Shown here: positions 55,378 through 64,000 of the stretch, piece by piece
How positions within the stretch are numbered: position 1 is the first letter of the stretch
Layout of the letters: every line of letters starts with the position of its first letter
Origin: Betaproteobacteria bacterium GR16-43
Lineage (GTDB): Bacteria > Pseudomonadota > Gammaproteobacteria > Burkholderiales > Usitatibacteraceae
Length of the DNA: 64,000 nt
Reading direction: 5' to 3'
Assembly (NCBI GenBank): GCA_001953215.1
Contig: CP019169.1
Coordinates: forward strand, 868,001-932,000
Made by a program: the position numbers and the translations under genes
The notes under the pieces: generated by a model
Databases searched by the model: none
Told to the model about the DNA's origin: nothing
The model's input: the letters and a program-made list of their open reading frames with translations, nothing else

Positions 55378-57156
55378 CTAGCCCCAACCCTCGGGGTGTT
55401 CCTTCTCGAACTTTTCGCGGTCCTGCCGGAACTGCGCCTCCAGCTCCTCGCGGCCCGATTTCGCGAGCGACATCAGGCGCTGCTGGTCGCGATAGTGCGG
55501 AAGCATCGAGTCCATGAGTGCCACGTTGTGCTGCCGGAACGCGTTGGCCATGTCGCGGGCGCGGAACGGCTCCACGCCCATCGCCTCGAGCGCGCGGCGG
55601 CCCGTGCGCAGCGATCCCTCGAAGAGTTCGCGCTCGACGACTTCGACACCGCGCAGACGCAGCTCGAAGTAGTGCGAGACGTTGCGGGCCCGCGCGATGA
55701 TGCGCAGGTTCGGGAAGTTGGCGCGCACGCGGTCGACGAGCGCCAGGCTGTCCTCCACGTTGTCGATGGCGTTCACGAGGAGTTTCGCGTCCGCCGCACC
55801 CGCCGCGCGCAGCAGATCCAGGCGCGAGGCGTCGCCGTAGAACACCGGGAAGCCAAAGTCGCGCAGCAGCTCGATCTGGTCGGGATCGTGGTCCAGCACA
55901 ACGGCGCGCATGCCGTTGGCGAAGAGCAGGCGGCCCACGATCTGCCCGAAGCGGCCGAAGCCCGCGATGATGATCGGTTCCTGCTGGTCGATCGTGTCGT
56001 CCTCGCGCTCGGTGCGCACCGCGCGCGCGATGAGCTTGTCGTGGATCACGAGCAGCAGCGGCGTGGCCGCCATCGAGAGGGCCACGACGATCGTGAGCAG
56101 GTCCTCCCATTCCGGCGTGAGCACGTGCGCGAGCTTCGCCACGCCGAAGACCACGAAGGCGAATTCGCCGCCCTGCGAGAGCAGGATGGCGAAGAGCAGG
56201 CGCTGTCGCTTCGTGATGTCGAGCGCGCGCGCGACGAGGTAGAGCGCGGCGAGCTTGAGCGCGAGGAACCCGGCCACGAGCAGGGCCACGTCGCGCGTCT
56301 GGCTCAGCAGCAGGCCGAAGTCGATCGTCATCCCCACGGCGATGAAGAAGAGGCCCAGCAGCAGCCCCTTGAAAGGCTCGATGTCGGATTCGAGCGCGTG
56401 GCGGAACTCGGAGCTCGCGAGCAGCACGCCGGCGAGGAAGCCGCCGAGCGCGGGCGAGAGTCCCGCCTCCTGGACGAAGAGCGCGATCCCGATCACGAGC
56501 AGCAGGGCGAATGCGGTGAAGACCTCGCGCAGGTTCACGCGGGCAATGAGGCGCAGCAGCGGCCGGAGCAGATACCGCCCGATGACGATGACCCCCGCGA
56601 TCGCCGCGAAGGCGATGCCGGCGCGTTCCCAGACCGTCAGCCCTCCGGCGTGCGGCACGTGGCCCAGCAGCGGAACCAGCGCGATCAGCGGCAGCGCGGC
56701 GATGTCCTGGAAGAGGAGGATGCCGAAGATCGATTGGCCGGTCGGCGTGGCGAGCTCGTTTCGCTCCTGCATCGTGGAAATGGCGATCGCGGTGGACGAG
56801 AGCGCCAGCGTGATGCCCGCGATCACGGCCGCCGTCGGCGGCACGCCGAACGCGTAGAGGCCCAGCGCCAGCACGACCCCACACGCCGCGATCTGCAGGC
56901 TGCCGCCCACGAAGACCGCGTGGCGCGTCGCCGCGAGGCGCTTCGGTTCGAGCTCGAGCCCGATCACGAAGAGCAGCAGCACCACGCCCAGCTCCGCGAG
57001 GTGCAGCGTCGATTCCACGTTCGAGATGAAGCGCAGGCCCCAGGGGCCGATGATGGCTCCGGCGATGAGGTAGCCCAGCACGCTCCCGAGCCCGAAGCGC
57101 TTGGCGATCGGCACGCAGAGTACCGTCGCGGCGAGGAAGATCAGCGCCTCTTTCAT
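55378..57156 (-). CDS. KefB/KefC-type monovalent cation:proton antiporter
   Basis: 592 aa. The CPA2 membrane domain (~1-380, about 12 helices, with QEAGLSPALGGFLAGVLLAS) is followed by a RCK/TrkA-N Rossmann domain (IIIAGFGRFGQIVGRLLFAN). It exports K+ or Na+ under electrophile or pH stress. The overlapping downstream-strand neighbour is a flavodoxin-fold partner like KefF. The overlap is 4 nt. Confidence 0.92.
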   Translation of the reverse strand: MKEALIFLAATVLCVPIAKRFGLGSVLGYLIAGAIIGPWGLRFISNVESTLHLAELGVVLLLFVIGLELEPKRLAATRHAVFVGGSLQIAACGVVLALGLYAFGVPPTAAVIAGITLALSSTAIAISTMQERNELATPTGQSIFGILLFQDIAALPLIALVPLLGHVPHAGGLTVWERAGIAFAAIAGVIVIGRYLLRPLLRLIARVNLREVFTAFALLLVIGIALFVQEAGLSPALGGFLAGVLLASSEFRHALESDIEPFKGLLLGLFFIAVGMTIDFGLLLSQTRDVALLVAGFLALKLAALYLVARALDITKRQRLLFAILLSQGGEFAFVVFGVAKLAHVLTPEWEDLLTIVVALSMAATPLLLVIHDKLIARAVRTEREDDTIDQQEPIIIAGFGRFGQIVGRLLFANGMRAVVLDHDPDQIELLRDFGFPVFYGDASRLDLLRAAGAADAKLLVNAIDNVEDSLALVDRVRANFPNLRIIARARNVSHYFELRLRGVEVVERELFEGSLRTGRRALEAMGVEPFRARDMANAFRQHNVALMDSMLPHYRDQQRLMSLAKSGREELEAQFRQDREKFEKEHPEGWG

Positions 57157-57689
57157 CGCTTCGCCCGCCAGTCGGCGAGCCGTTGCTTCAACGCGGCGGC
57201 CGAAGCCGCGAGGGCCTGCGCGCCGATCTCGTGCGAGCCGTGGACGATGAACGGATCGAGCCAGTGCATGCCGCAGTAGCGCGCGGTCTGCTCCACTGGA
57301 GGCGTGAAGTGCGCGAACACGTGGTGGTGGCGGCCTTCTGGCGTGTACGCGTCGTCGTTGCCGCCCGTGGTGGAAACCCAGAGGCAATCCTTGCCCGCGA
57401 GCGCGCCGCCGCCCTCGCCGTACGCCCAGCCCTTCGTGAGCACGACGTCGAAGTAGTGCTTGAGCATCCCGGGCACCGAGTACCAGTAGATCGGATGCAT
57501 CAGGACGACCAGCCCCGCGCGTTCCAGCACCGCACGCTCCGCGGCCACGTCGATCTCGAAGTCGGGATAGAGGTTGTAGAGCGAGCGCACCTCCACGCCG
57601 TCCAGCGTCGCGGCGGAATCCACCAGCGCGCGGCACGCGATCGAGCGGCGCGGGTACGGGTGCGCGTAGACGAGGGCTATCGTTTCCAT
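57153..57689 (-). CDS. KefF-like NAD(P)H oxidoreductase
   Basis: 178-aa flavodoxin-fold protein. ALVYAHPYPRRSIACRALVD and VVLMHPIYWYSVPGMLKHYF are diagnostic of the MdaB/KefF group. KefF activates KefB/C and acts as a quinone oxidoreductase; the 4-nt overlap with the antiporter supports that pairing. It overlaps ubiA by 13 nt. Confidence 0.9.
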   Translation of the reverse strand: METIALVYAHPYPRRSIACRALVDSAATLDGVEVRSLYNLYPDFEIDVAAERAVLERAGLVVLMHPIYWYSVPGMLKHYFDVVLTKGWAYGEGGGALAGKDCLWVSTTGGNDDAYTPEGRHHHVFAHFTPPVEQTARYCGMHWLDPFIVHGSHEIGAQALAASAAALKQRLADWRAKR

Positions 57690-58549
57690 TGGTCGAGGAC
57701 GATCCCCGCGAAGATCGCGGCGCCCAGCCAGTTGTTGTGCAGGAAGGCCTTGAAGCAGCCTTCGCGCGTGCGGTTGCGGATCAAGCGGTAGTGGTAGCCG
57801 GCGATGACGGAGGCCACGAGCAACCCGCCCGTGTAGAACGGCCCGTAGCCCTGCCAGATGCCGATGAAGAGCATCGCGAGCAGGAAGAGCGCGTAGCAGG
57901 TCATCACCGCGAGCACGTCGTGCTTGCCGAACAGCAGCGCCGAAGTCTTGATGCCCAGGCGCACGTCGTCGGCGCGGTCGACCATCGCGTACTCGGTGTC
58001 GTAGGCGATGGTCCAGAGCACGTGCGCGGCGAGCAGCGCCCAGCCCAGCGGCGGCACGACGCCCTGCAGCGCCGCGAAGGACATCGGAATGCCGAACCCG
58101 AACGCAACACCGAGCCAGGCCTGCGGGATGGCGAGGAAGCGCTTGGTGAACGGATAGGCCACGGCGAGGATGAGGGCCACGACGGCGAGGATCACGGTGA
58201 GCCGGTTCAGCTTCAGCACCATCGCGAATGCGACGGCGGCGAGCACCGCGGCCACCGCGAGCGCTTCCCACGGTTCGATGACGCCGGTGGCCAGCGGGCG
58301 ATTCTTCGTGCGTTCGACCTGCAAGTCGAACTTGCGGTCGGCGAAGTCGTTGATCGCGCAGCCCGCCGAGCGCATCAGCACCGTGCCCACGATGAAGATC
58401 CACAGCGCAAGCCACTGCGGCACGCCGCCCCCGGCGAGCCACAGGCCCCAGAGCGTGGGCCAGAGCAGCAGGAGGATGCCGATCGGCTTGTCGAGGCGGA
58501 TCAGCTTCTCGTAGGCGTCGAGGCGCGCGAGGAGCTTGCTCGTGCTCAT
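57677..58549 (-). CDS. ubiA: 4-hydroxybenzoate octaprenyltransferase
   Basis: 290-aa membrane enzyme that attaches the polyprenyl chain to 4-hydroxybenzoate in ubiquinone synthesis. The Asp-rich motifs NDFADRKFDLQVERTKNRP and YDTEYAMVDRADDVRLGIK bind the prenyl diphosphate. It follows ubiC with a 4-nt overlap, so the two steps are co-expressed. Confidence 0.95.
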   Translation of the reverse strand: MSTSKLLARLDAYEKLIRLDKPIGILLLLWPTLWGLWLAGGGVPQWLALWIFIVGTVLMRSAGCAINDFADRKFDLQVERTKNRPLATGVIEPWEALAVAAVLAAVAFAMVLKLNRLTVILAVVALILAVAYPFTKRFLAIPQAWLGVAFGFGIPMSFAALQGVVPPLGWALLAAHVLWTIAYDTEYAMVDRADDVRLGIKTSALLFGKHDVLAVMTCYALFLLAMLFIGIWQGYGPFYTGGLLVASVIAGYHYRLIRNRTREGCFKAFLHNNWLGAAIFAGIVLDQWKR

Positions 58550-59073
58550 GGGCGCAATTCCAGCAATGCGGGCAGGAAGACTTCGGTGACCATCAGCGGC
58601 CGCCCGTGCTTCACGAAGACCGAACGCCGCGCCCAGAGCGCCGGGAAGTCGCGCCCGAAGACCTGGCGGGCGCGCTTCCACAACGGGTGGCGAAATCCCA
58701 CGCGCAGGTATTCGAGGGGACGGCGCGAGACGAGCGGATCGGTGAACAACGCCTCGGCCAGCGGGCGGTTGCCGAGGCCGCGCAGGCTCCTCCACACGCC
58801 GAACAGGTCGCGGCGCGCGGCGATGGAGTGCGCGAGGACCACGGGTTGCCCGTTGGCATGCAGGATCACTTCGCGCACCAGGGCGCGCTTGTGGGCGGGA
58901 CGGCCGATCGCGCGGTATTCGTCGTCATTGGGATGGCGCAGCCGCTGCTGGATGCGTTCGACGCGGAAGCTCTTCGAGTGCGAGACGATGCGCCACGTGA
59001 GCGAGCCGCGCCAGGTGAGCCAGGGGCGCCAGGGGTCGGGGTGCGGGGGCGCGAGGCGCTTCCATCGGTTCAT
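58546..59073 (-). CDS. ubiC: Chorismate pyruvate-lyase
   Basis: 175 aa. Converts chorismate to 4-hydroxybenzoate plus pyruvate, the first committed ubiquinone step. LVREVILHANGQPVVLAHSI is the family signature, then the substrate Arg and Glu positions in PLEYLRVGFRHPLWKR and MVTEVFLPALLEL. It overlaps recG and ubiA by 4 nt each. Confidence 0.92.
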   Translation of the reverse strand: MNRWKRLAPPHPDPWRPWLTWRGSLTWRIVSHSKSFRVERIQQRLRHPNDDEYRAIGRPAHKRALVREVILHANGQPVVLAHSIAARRDLFGVWRSLRGLGNRPLAEALFTDPLVSRRPLEYLRVGFRHPLWKRARQVFGRDFPALWARRSVFVKHGRPLMVTEVFLPALLELRP

Positions 59074-61085
59074 GCCTTGAGGAAGAAGCGCTTGGTGCCG
59101 AGCCAGCGCTCCAGGTGGCGCGAGACCGCGGCATCGCCGGTCGCGATGAGTTCGTCGGCCACGTCGCGCGCCGACTCCAGCAGATCCGTGTCGCGTTCGA
59201 GGTCGGCGAAGCGCAGCAGCGGGGCTCCGCTCTGGCGGCTGCCGAGGAACTCGCCCGGGCCGCGCAGCAGGAGATCCTGGCGTGCGATCTCGAAGCCGTC
59301 GTCGTTCTCGTAGATGATCTTCAAGCGTTGCGTGGCCGCCTCGGACAACGGTCGATGATACAGAAGGATGGCCAGGCTCTTGCCGGGTCCGCGGCCCACG
59401 CGCCCGCGCAACTGGTGGAGCTGTGCAAGTCCCATGCGCTCGGCGTGTTCGATCACCATCAGCGTCGCGTTCGGCACGTCCACGCCGACCTCGATCACGG
59501 TCGTGGCCACGAGGAGCTGGATGCGCCGGGCCTTGAAGTCCTCCATCACCTGCGCCTTTTCCTCGGTCTTCAGGCGGCCGTGCACCAGGCCCACGGCGAG
59601 GTCGGGAAAGGTCGCCTGCAGCGTCTCGTAGGTCTCGATCGCGGTCTTCAGCTGCAGGACTTCGCTCTCCTCGATCAGCGGGCAGACCCAGTAGGCCTGG
59701 TCGCCTTCGGCGCAGGCGTCGCGCACGCGCGCCAGCACTTCGTCGCGGCGCGATTCGTCCACCAGCTTGGTGACGATGGGCGTGCGGCCCGGCGGCATCT
59801 CGTCGATCACGGAGACGTCGAGGTCGGCGAAGTAGCTCATCGAGAGCGTGCGCGGGATGGGCGTCGCGCTCATCATCAACTGGTGGGGCTCGACGCCTTT
59901 CGCGGCGAGGGCCAGGCGTTGCGCCACGCCGAAGCGATGCTGCTCGTCGACGATGGCCAGGCCCAGCTTCGCGAACTTCACGTCGTCCTGGAAGAGCGCG
60001 TGCGTTCCGATGGCGAGCTGCGTCTCGCCCGCGGCGATCGCCTCGAGCGCCTGCTTCTTCGCGCGCGCCTTGAGGCTCCCCGCGACCCACGCGACGCGGA
60101 TGCCGAGCGGCTCGAGCCAGTGCTTGAGCTTCAAGTAGTGCTGCTCGGCGAGGATCTCCGTCGGCGCCATGAACGCGACCTGCGCGGCATTCTCGACGGC
60201 TTGCACGGCGGCCAGCGCGGCGACGAGCGTCTTGCCGCTGCCCACGTCGCCCTGCAGCAGGCGGCGCATCGGATGCGGAAGGGCCAGGTCCTTCGCGATC
60301 GTGGCCGACGCCTTCTTCTGCGCGCGGGTGAGCGCGAAGGGCAGCGACTTCACCAGCGCGTTGGTGAGCGTGTGCTTCGCGGGAAGCTTCGTCGCGGCCT
60401 TGGAGCGCCGCTCGCGATAGGCGATGCGCATGGCGAGCTGCTGGGCGAGGAGCTCGTCGAACTTGAGGCGCCGCCACGCCGGGTGCGTGCGCTCCTCGAG
60501 GCTCGCGCGGTCGACCTTCGGCGGCGGGCGGTGCAGGAAGAGCACGCTCTCGCGGAAACGCCCGAGACGAAGTTGCGCGAGGAGCTCGGGTTCGAGCGTG
60601 TCCTCGAGGGCGAACTTGTCGAGCGCGCCGCCGATCCTCTCGCGCAGTTCGTTCTGGGAGAGTCCGGCGGTCGTCGGGTACACGGGCGTGAGCGAAGTCG
60701 GCAGCGGCGTGTCCTTGCCCACCACGCGGTACTTCGGGTGGACCATCTCGTCGCCGAAGAATCCGGGACGCACCTCGCCGAAGAGGCGCAGGCGCTTGCC
60801 CGCCTGCATCTGCTTCACCTGGCTGGGATAGAAATTCATGAAGCGCACCCAGAGGTCGCGCTCGCCGTCGGTGAGCTTCACGACCAGCGTCCGGCGCGGG
60901 CGGTACTTCACGTCGGCTTCGACCACCTCGGCTTCGACGACGACGGCGTCTCCCGTGCGCGCGTCCTTCAGCGCGGTGAGCTGGGTCTCGTCCTCGTAGC
61001 GCAGCGGCAGGTGCAGCACGAGGTCCAGCCTCGAGTGGATGCCGAGCTTCTCGAGCTGTTTTTCGACCTCGGGTCTGGAGGGCAC
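59070..61085 (-). CDS. recG: ATP-dependent DNA helicase RecG
   Basis: 671-aa helicase that reverses stalled forks and migrates branches. The OB-fold wedge domain (~35-130) precedes the helicase: Walker A GDVGSGKT, motif II VDEQHRFG, motif III SATPIPRTL, motif VI HQLRGRVGRG. It starts with GTG. The protein is slightly shorter at the N-terminus than E. coli RecG, which is common in this group. Confidence 0.95.
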   Translation of the reverse strand: MPSRPEVEKQLEKLGIHSRLDLVLHLPLRYEDETQLTALKDARTGDAVVVEAEVVEADVKYRPRRTLVVKLTDGERDLWVRFMNFYPSQVKQMQAGKRLRLFGEVRPGFFGDEMVHPKYRVVGKDTPLPTSLTPVYPTTAGLSQNELRERIGGALDKFALEDTLEPELLAQLRLGRFRESVLFLHRPPPKVDRASLEERTHPAWRRLKFDELLAQQLAMRIAYRERRSKAATKLPAKHTLTNALVKSLPFALTRAQKKASATIAKDLALPHPMRRLLQGDVGSGKTLVAALAAVQAVENAAQVAFMAPTEILAEQHYLKLKHWLEPLGIRVAWVAGSLKARAKKQALEAIAAGETQLAIGTHALFQDDVKFAKLGLAIVDEQHRFGVAQRLALAAKGVEPHQLMMSATPIPRTLSMSYFADLDVSVIDEMPPGRTPIVTKLVDESRRDEVLARVRDACAEGDQAYWVCPLIEESEVLQLKTAIETYETLQATFPDLAVGLVHGRLKTEEKAQVMEDFKARRIQLLVATTVIEVGVDVPNATLMVIEHAERMGLAQLHQLRGRVGRGPGKSLAILLYHRPLSEAATQRLKIIYENDDGFEIARQDLLLRGPGEFLGSRQSGAPLLRFADLERDTDLLESARDVADELIATGDAAVSRHLERWLGTKRFFLKA

Positions 61086-61104
61086 GGCGCTGGCGCGGCC
61101 CGCG

Positions 61105-61482
61105 TTACTCGCCGAGGTGCAGGATCGCGTCGATCTCGACCTGGGCGCCGCGCGGCAGCGAAGCGACTCCGATCGTCGCGCGCGCGGGGAACGGCGCCTT
61201 GAAGCGCGCGGCCATCATGTCGTTCACCGTCGAGAACTTGCCGAGGTCCACGAGGTAGATGGTGAGCCGGGCGACGCGCTCGAAGCTGCCCCCGGCGGCC
61301 TTGCACACGGCCTCGAGGTTGTCGAAGACCTGCTTCACCTGCGCCTCGAACCCTTCGACGATCTGCATCGATTTCGGATCCAGCGGAATCTGCCCGGAGA
61401 GGTACACGGTGTTGCCGGCGCGCACGGCCTGCGAGTAGGGGCCGATGGCGGCCGGGGCGTCGGGCGTGGAGATGGGTTTCAT
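61105..61482 (-). CDS. ridA: RidA-family enamine/imine deaminase
   Basis: 125 aa. Hydrolyses reactive 2-aminoacrylate-type imines. [20 protein letters not shown] and the active-site Arg in [19 protein letters not shown], with [10 protein letters not shown] at the end, are diagnostic. It lies between spoT (10 nt) and recG. Confidence 0.94.
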   Translation of the reverse strand: MKPISTPDAPAAIGPYSQAVRAGNTVYLSGQIPLDPKSMQIVEGFEAQVKQVFDNLEAVCKAAGGSFERVARLTIYLVDLGKFSTVNDMMAARFKAPFPARATIGVASLPRGAQVEIDAILHLGE

Positions 61483-61492
61483 GTCGGCTTCG

Positions 61493-63688
61493 CTATTGTT
61501 TGCGCTTGAGTCGCGTGATGCGCACCACTTCGGGAATCCTGCGCAGGCGGCGGAAGACCTGTGCCAAGTGCATGCGGTTCTTCACCTGCACCGTGAACAC
61601 GATGGTGGTGAACGCCTGGTTCGCCTTCTGCTCGGTCTCGATGTGGTCGATGTTGGAGTCGGCTTCGGAGATCTCGGCCGCGAGGCGCGCGAGCACGCCG
61701 CGCTGGTTGGCCGCGGTCAAGCGTGCGTTCACGTCGAAGAGGCGCTGCGGGTCCGCGTCCCACTGCACGTCGACCCACTTCTCCGGATCGAAATGGAAGG
61801 GGTGGATCGCGGGGCAGTCGTGCGTGTGCACCACGAGGCCCTGGCCCTTCTTGATCTGCGCGATGATCGGGTCGCCGGGAATCGGGCGGCAGCAGGGCGC
61901 GAACTGCACCGCCATGCCTTCGGTGCCGCGGATGGTGATGGAATCGAGGTGATGGTGCTTGTGTTCCTCGTTCGCCTCGGCGTGTCCCTCGGGCGACGTG
62001 AGGAGCTTCTTGCCGACCACCACCGCCAGGCGCTTGCCCAGGCCGATCTCGGCCAGCACTTCCTCGCGCGAATGCGCGCTGTCGCCCTTGAGGAAGCGCT
62101 TCCAGTGCGCGTCGCCCACTTCGTCCGGGTTCGCCTTCAGCGAGCGCAGGGCCTGCACGAGGAGCAGTTCGCCCACCTCGGCCGATTCCTGCGACTGCAT
62201 GGTCTTCAGGTAATGGCGGATGTGCGAGCGCGCCTTGCCCGTGCCGACGTACGAGAGCCAGGCGGGATTCGGCCGCGCGCTGGGGTCGGTCACGATCTCG
62301 ACGCGGTCGCCGTTGCGAAGCACCGTGCCCAGCGGGACGGCCTCGCTGTTCACGCGCGCCGAGACGCAGTGGTTGCCCACGTCGGTGTGCACGGCATAGG
62401 CGAAGTCGATCGCCGTCGCTCCCTTGGGCAGCGAGAAGATCTTGCCCTTGGGCGAGAACACGTAGACCTCGTCGGGGAAGAGGTCGACCTTGATGTGCTC
62501 GAGGAACTCGAGCGCGTCGCCCGACTCGCTCTGGATCTCCAGCAGCGACTGCAGCCACTGGCTCTTCAGCTGCACGCCCTTCGCGTCGCTCTCGTCGGAC
62601 TTGTAGAGCCAGTGCGAGGCCACGCCGGCTTCCGCCACCTTGTGCATGTCCGCGGTGCGGATCTGGATCTCGAGCGGCATGCCGAACGGACCGAAGAGCG
62701 TGGTGTGCAGCGACTGGTAGCCGTTGGCCTTCGGGATCGCGATGTAGTCCTTGAACTTGCCCGGGATCGGCTTGTACATCGTGTGCAGCGCGCCCAGGGC
62801 CAGGTAGGCCTGCGGGATGTCGGGCACGATGATGCGGAAGCCGTAGATGTCGAGGACTTCGGAGAACGAGATGTTCTTCTCCTGCATCTTCTTGTAGATC
62901 GAGGAGATGTGCTTCTCGCGCCCGGTCACCTGCGCGTCGACCTTGAAGTCCTTCAGGCGGTCCTTGATCTGGTCGGCGATCTTGCCCACCGCGTCGCGCC
63001 GGTTGCCGCGCGCCTTCTTCAGCGCCTTGTCCAGCACCCGGAAGCGGTTGGGGTGCATGTAGCGGAAGCCCAGGTCTTCCAGCTCGTAGTAGAGCGACGA
63101 CAGGCCCAGGCGGTTGGCGATCGGCGCGTAGATCTCGAGCGTTTCCTTGGCGATGCGCTCCTGCTTTTCGGCATGCACGGCGTCGAGCGTGCGCATGTTG
63201 TGCAGGCGATCGGCGAGCTTGATGAGGATCACGCGCACGTCGCGCGCCATCGCGAGCAGCATCTTGCGGAAGTTCTCCGCCTGCGCGTGCTGCAGCGTCT
63301 CGAACTCGATGCGGTCGATCTTCGAGACGCCGTCGACCAGCTCGGCCACGGCCTTGCCGAAGCGCTTGGCGATCTCGTTCTTGGTGGTGGGCGTGTCCTC
63401 GACGACGTCGTGCAGCAGCGCGGCCATCATGGCCTGCGGGTCGAGGTGCCATTCGGCCAGGATCTTCGCCACCGCGAGCGGGTGGGTGATGTACGGCTCG
63501 CCGCTCTTGCGGAATTGCCCCGAGTGCGCGGAACGCGCCATCTCGTAGGCCTGCTCGATCGGGGCGATGTCCTCGCGCTTGAGGTAGCCGAGGGCGGAGG
63601 TCAGTTCTTCGGCGCCGGGTCCGGGTAGTGCGAGTCCACCGGCTTTGGAGCCGGTCGCGGTAGCCGCATGGACACCGAGCGTGGGCAT
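61493..63688 (-). CDS. spoT: Bifunctional (p)ppGpp synthetase/hydrolase
   Basis: 731 aa. The HD hydrolase domain ([26 protein letters not shown]) and the synthetase ([20 protein letters not shown]) are both intact. TGS ([20 protein letters not shown]) and a C-terminal ACT domain follow. Both catalytic halves look active, so it can make and degrade the alarmone. rpoZ lies just upstream, as in most proteobacteria. Confidence 0.95.
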   Translation of the reverse strand: MPTLGVHAATATGSKAGGLALPGPGAEELTSALGYLKREDIAPIEQAYEMARSAHSGQFRKSGEPYITHPLAVAKILAEWHLDPQAMMAALLHDVVEDTPTTKNEIAKRFGKAVAELVDGVSKIDRIEFETLQHAQAENFRKMLLAMARDVRVILIKLADRLHNMRTLDAVHAEKQERIAKETLEIYAPIANRLGLSSLYYELEDLGFRYMHPNRFRVLDKALKKARGNRRDAVGKIADQIKDRLKDFKVDAQVTGREKHISSIYKKMQEKNISFSEVLDIYGFRIIVPDIPQAYLALGALHTMYKPIPGKFKDYIAIPKANGYQSLHTTLFGPFGMPLEIQIRTADMHKVAEAGVASHWLYKSDESDAKGVQLKSQWLQSLLEIQSESGDALEFLEHIKVDLFPDEVYVFSPKGKIFSLPKGATAIDFAYAVHTDVGNHCVSARVNSEAVPLGTVLRNGDRVEIVTDPSARPNPAWLSYVGTGKARSHIRHYLKTMQSQESAEVGELLLVQALRSLKANPDEVGDAHWKRFLKGDSAHSREEVLAEIGLGKRLAVVVGKKLLTSPEGHAEANEEHKHHHLDSITIRGTEGMAVQFAPCCRPIPGDPIIAQIKKGQGLVVHTHDCPAIHPFHFDPEKWVDVQWDADPQRLFDVNARLTAANQRGVLARLAAEISEADSNIDHIETEQKANQAFTTIVFTVQVKNRMHLAQVFRRLRRIPEVVRITRLKRKQ

Positions 63689-63693
63689 GAGGA

Positions 63694-63770
63694 GAAAATC
63701 GGGGTCAGGGTAGAAATATCTCGCCGGGCCCCCGCCCGGTCAGGATATTTCTACCCTGACCCCGATTTTC
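63694..63770. repeat. Palindromic element F (GGGGTCAG family, subtype 2)
   Basis: Perfect 27-nt arms, 63694-63720 and 63744-63770, contain AATCGGGGTCAGGGTAGAAA, matching element C. The 23-nt centre holds a CCGGGC/GCCCGG stem. It separates rpoZ from spoT on the same strand and ends one base before the rpoZ stop codon. Confidence 0.9.
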
Positions 63771-63771
63771 G

Positions 63772-63993
63772 TTACAGCACCGGAGGTACAGGTGCCGGCG
63801 GGTTCAGCAGCTCGCGGCCCACTTTGCCGGCTGCGATTTCGCGCAGCGCGATCACGGTGGGCTTGTCCTTGTTCGGTTCCACGAGGGGCGTGGCGCCGAG
63901 CGCGATCTGGCGGGCGCGGTTGGTCGCGGCGAGCGTGAGCTCGAAGCGGTTGGGCATGAACTTGATGCAGTCGTCGACAGTGATGCGGGCCAT
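63772..63993 (-). CDS. rpoZ: RNA polymerase omega subunit
   Basis: 73 aa. [20 protein letters not shown] and [20 protein letters not shown] are the omega signature. It helps fold beta-prime and forms a ppGpp-binding site. It is complete and lies upstream of spoT. Confidence 0.95.
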   Translation of the reverse strand: MARITVDDCIKFMPNRFELTLAATNRARQIALGATPLVEPNKDKPTVIALREIAAGKVGRELLNPPAPVPPVL

Positions 63994-64000
63994 GGCGCGT

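Overview
The window is a high-GC chromosomal segment from a betaproteobacterium (Burkholderiales/Nitrosomonadales-like). The inference rests on three gene orders: lptE(end)-holA-proA-nadD-rsfS-rlmH-maf-rng; yggS-proC-yggT divergent from pilT-pilU; and rpoZ-spoT-ridA-recG-ubiC-ubiA. Many chained genes overlap by ATGA or GTGA, and GTG/TTG starts are common. No rRNA, tRNA or CRISPR array was seen.

Layout. 1-8.9 kb: housekeeping genes, then a dynamin-like GTPase. 8.9-12.8 kb: an inserted 3.9 kb IS1595-family transposon carrying an NYN-domain protein, a predicted DNA-binding protein, a GIY-YIG protein and two small unknowns. 12.8-23.6 kb: a small membrane-protein gene, then a minus-strand acyl-CoA catabolism operon (two acyl-CoA dehydrogenases, thioesterase, ComB-like protein, quinone oxidoreductase, IclR regulator) divergent from a plus-strand branched-chain amino-acid-type ABC importer. 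23.7-31.9 kb: a plus-strand fatty/organic acid activation and beta-oxidation cluster (bifunctional hydratase/dehydrogenase, thiolase, SDR, ACAD10-type phosphotransferase, acyl-CoA dehydrogenase, acyl-CoA ligase). 32-37.2 kb: two small protein genes, yggT-proC-yggS, pilT-pilU. 37.4-44.7 kb: Crp/Fnr regulator, bacterioferritin-like protein, EAL protein, MASE1 hybrid kinase, OmpR-type regulator and SulP transporter. 44.7-45.8 kb: an HTH-nucleotidyltransferase/HEPN pair. 46.6-51.1 kb: an ABC ATPase and an ABC-2 permease fused to an M1 peptidase. 51.2-53.4 kb: transglutaminase-like, methyltransferase and DUF421 genes. 53.4-64 kb, mostly minus strand: AllA-like protein, thiolase, KefB/KefF-like pair, ubiA, ubiC, recG, ridA, spoT, rpoZ.

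The strongest discovery is the transposon. A perfect 25-bp inverted repeat bounds 8919-12795, and an 8-bp A-tract is duplicated immediately outside both ends. The 8-bp target duplication and the encoded ISXO2-like transposase both fit the IS1595 family. The target is the U-tract of an intrinsic terminator, which the duplication leaves intact.

The second theme is two families of long palindromic intergenic elements, eight copies in 64 kb, all lying 3' of genes. One family has the core GGGGTCAG in three subtypes; the other is built from tandem CAGATAAACA-like units. Both look like dispersed REP/MITE-type sequences, and some probably act as bidirectional terminators.
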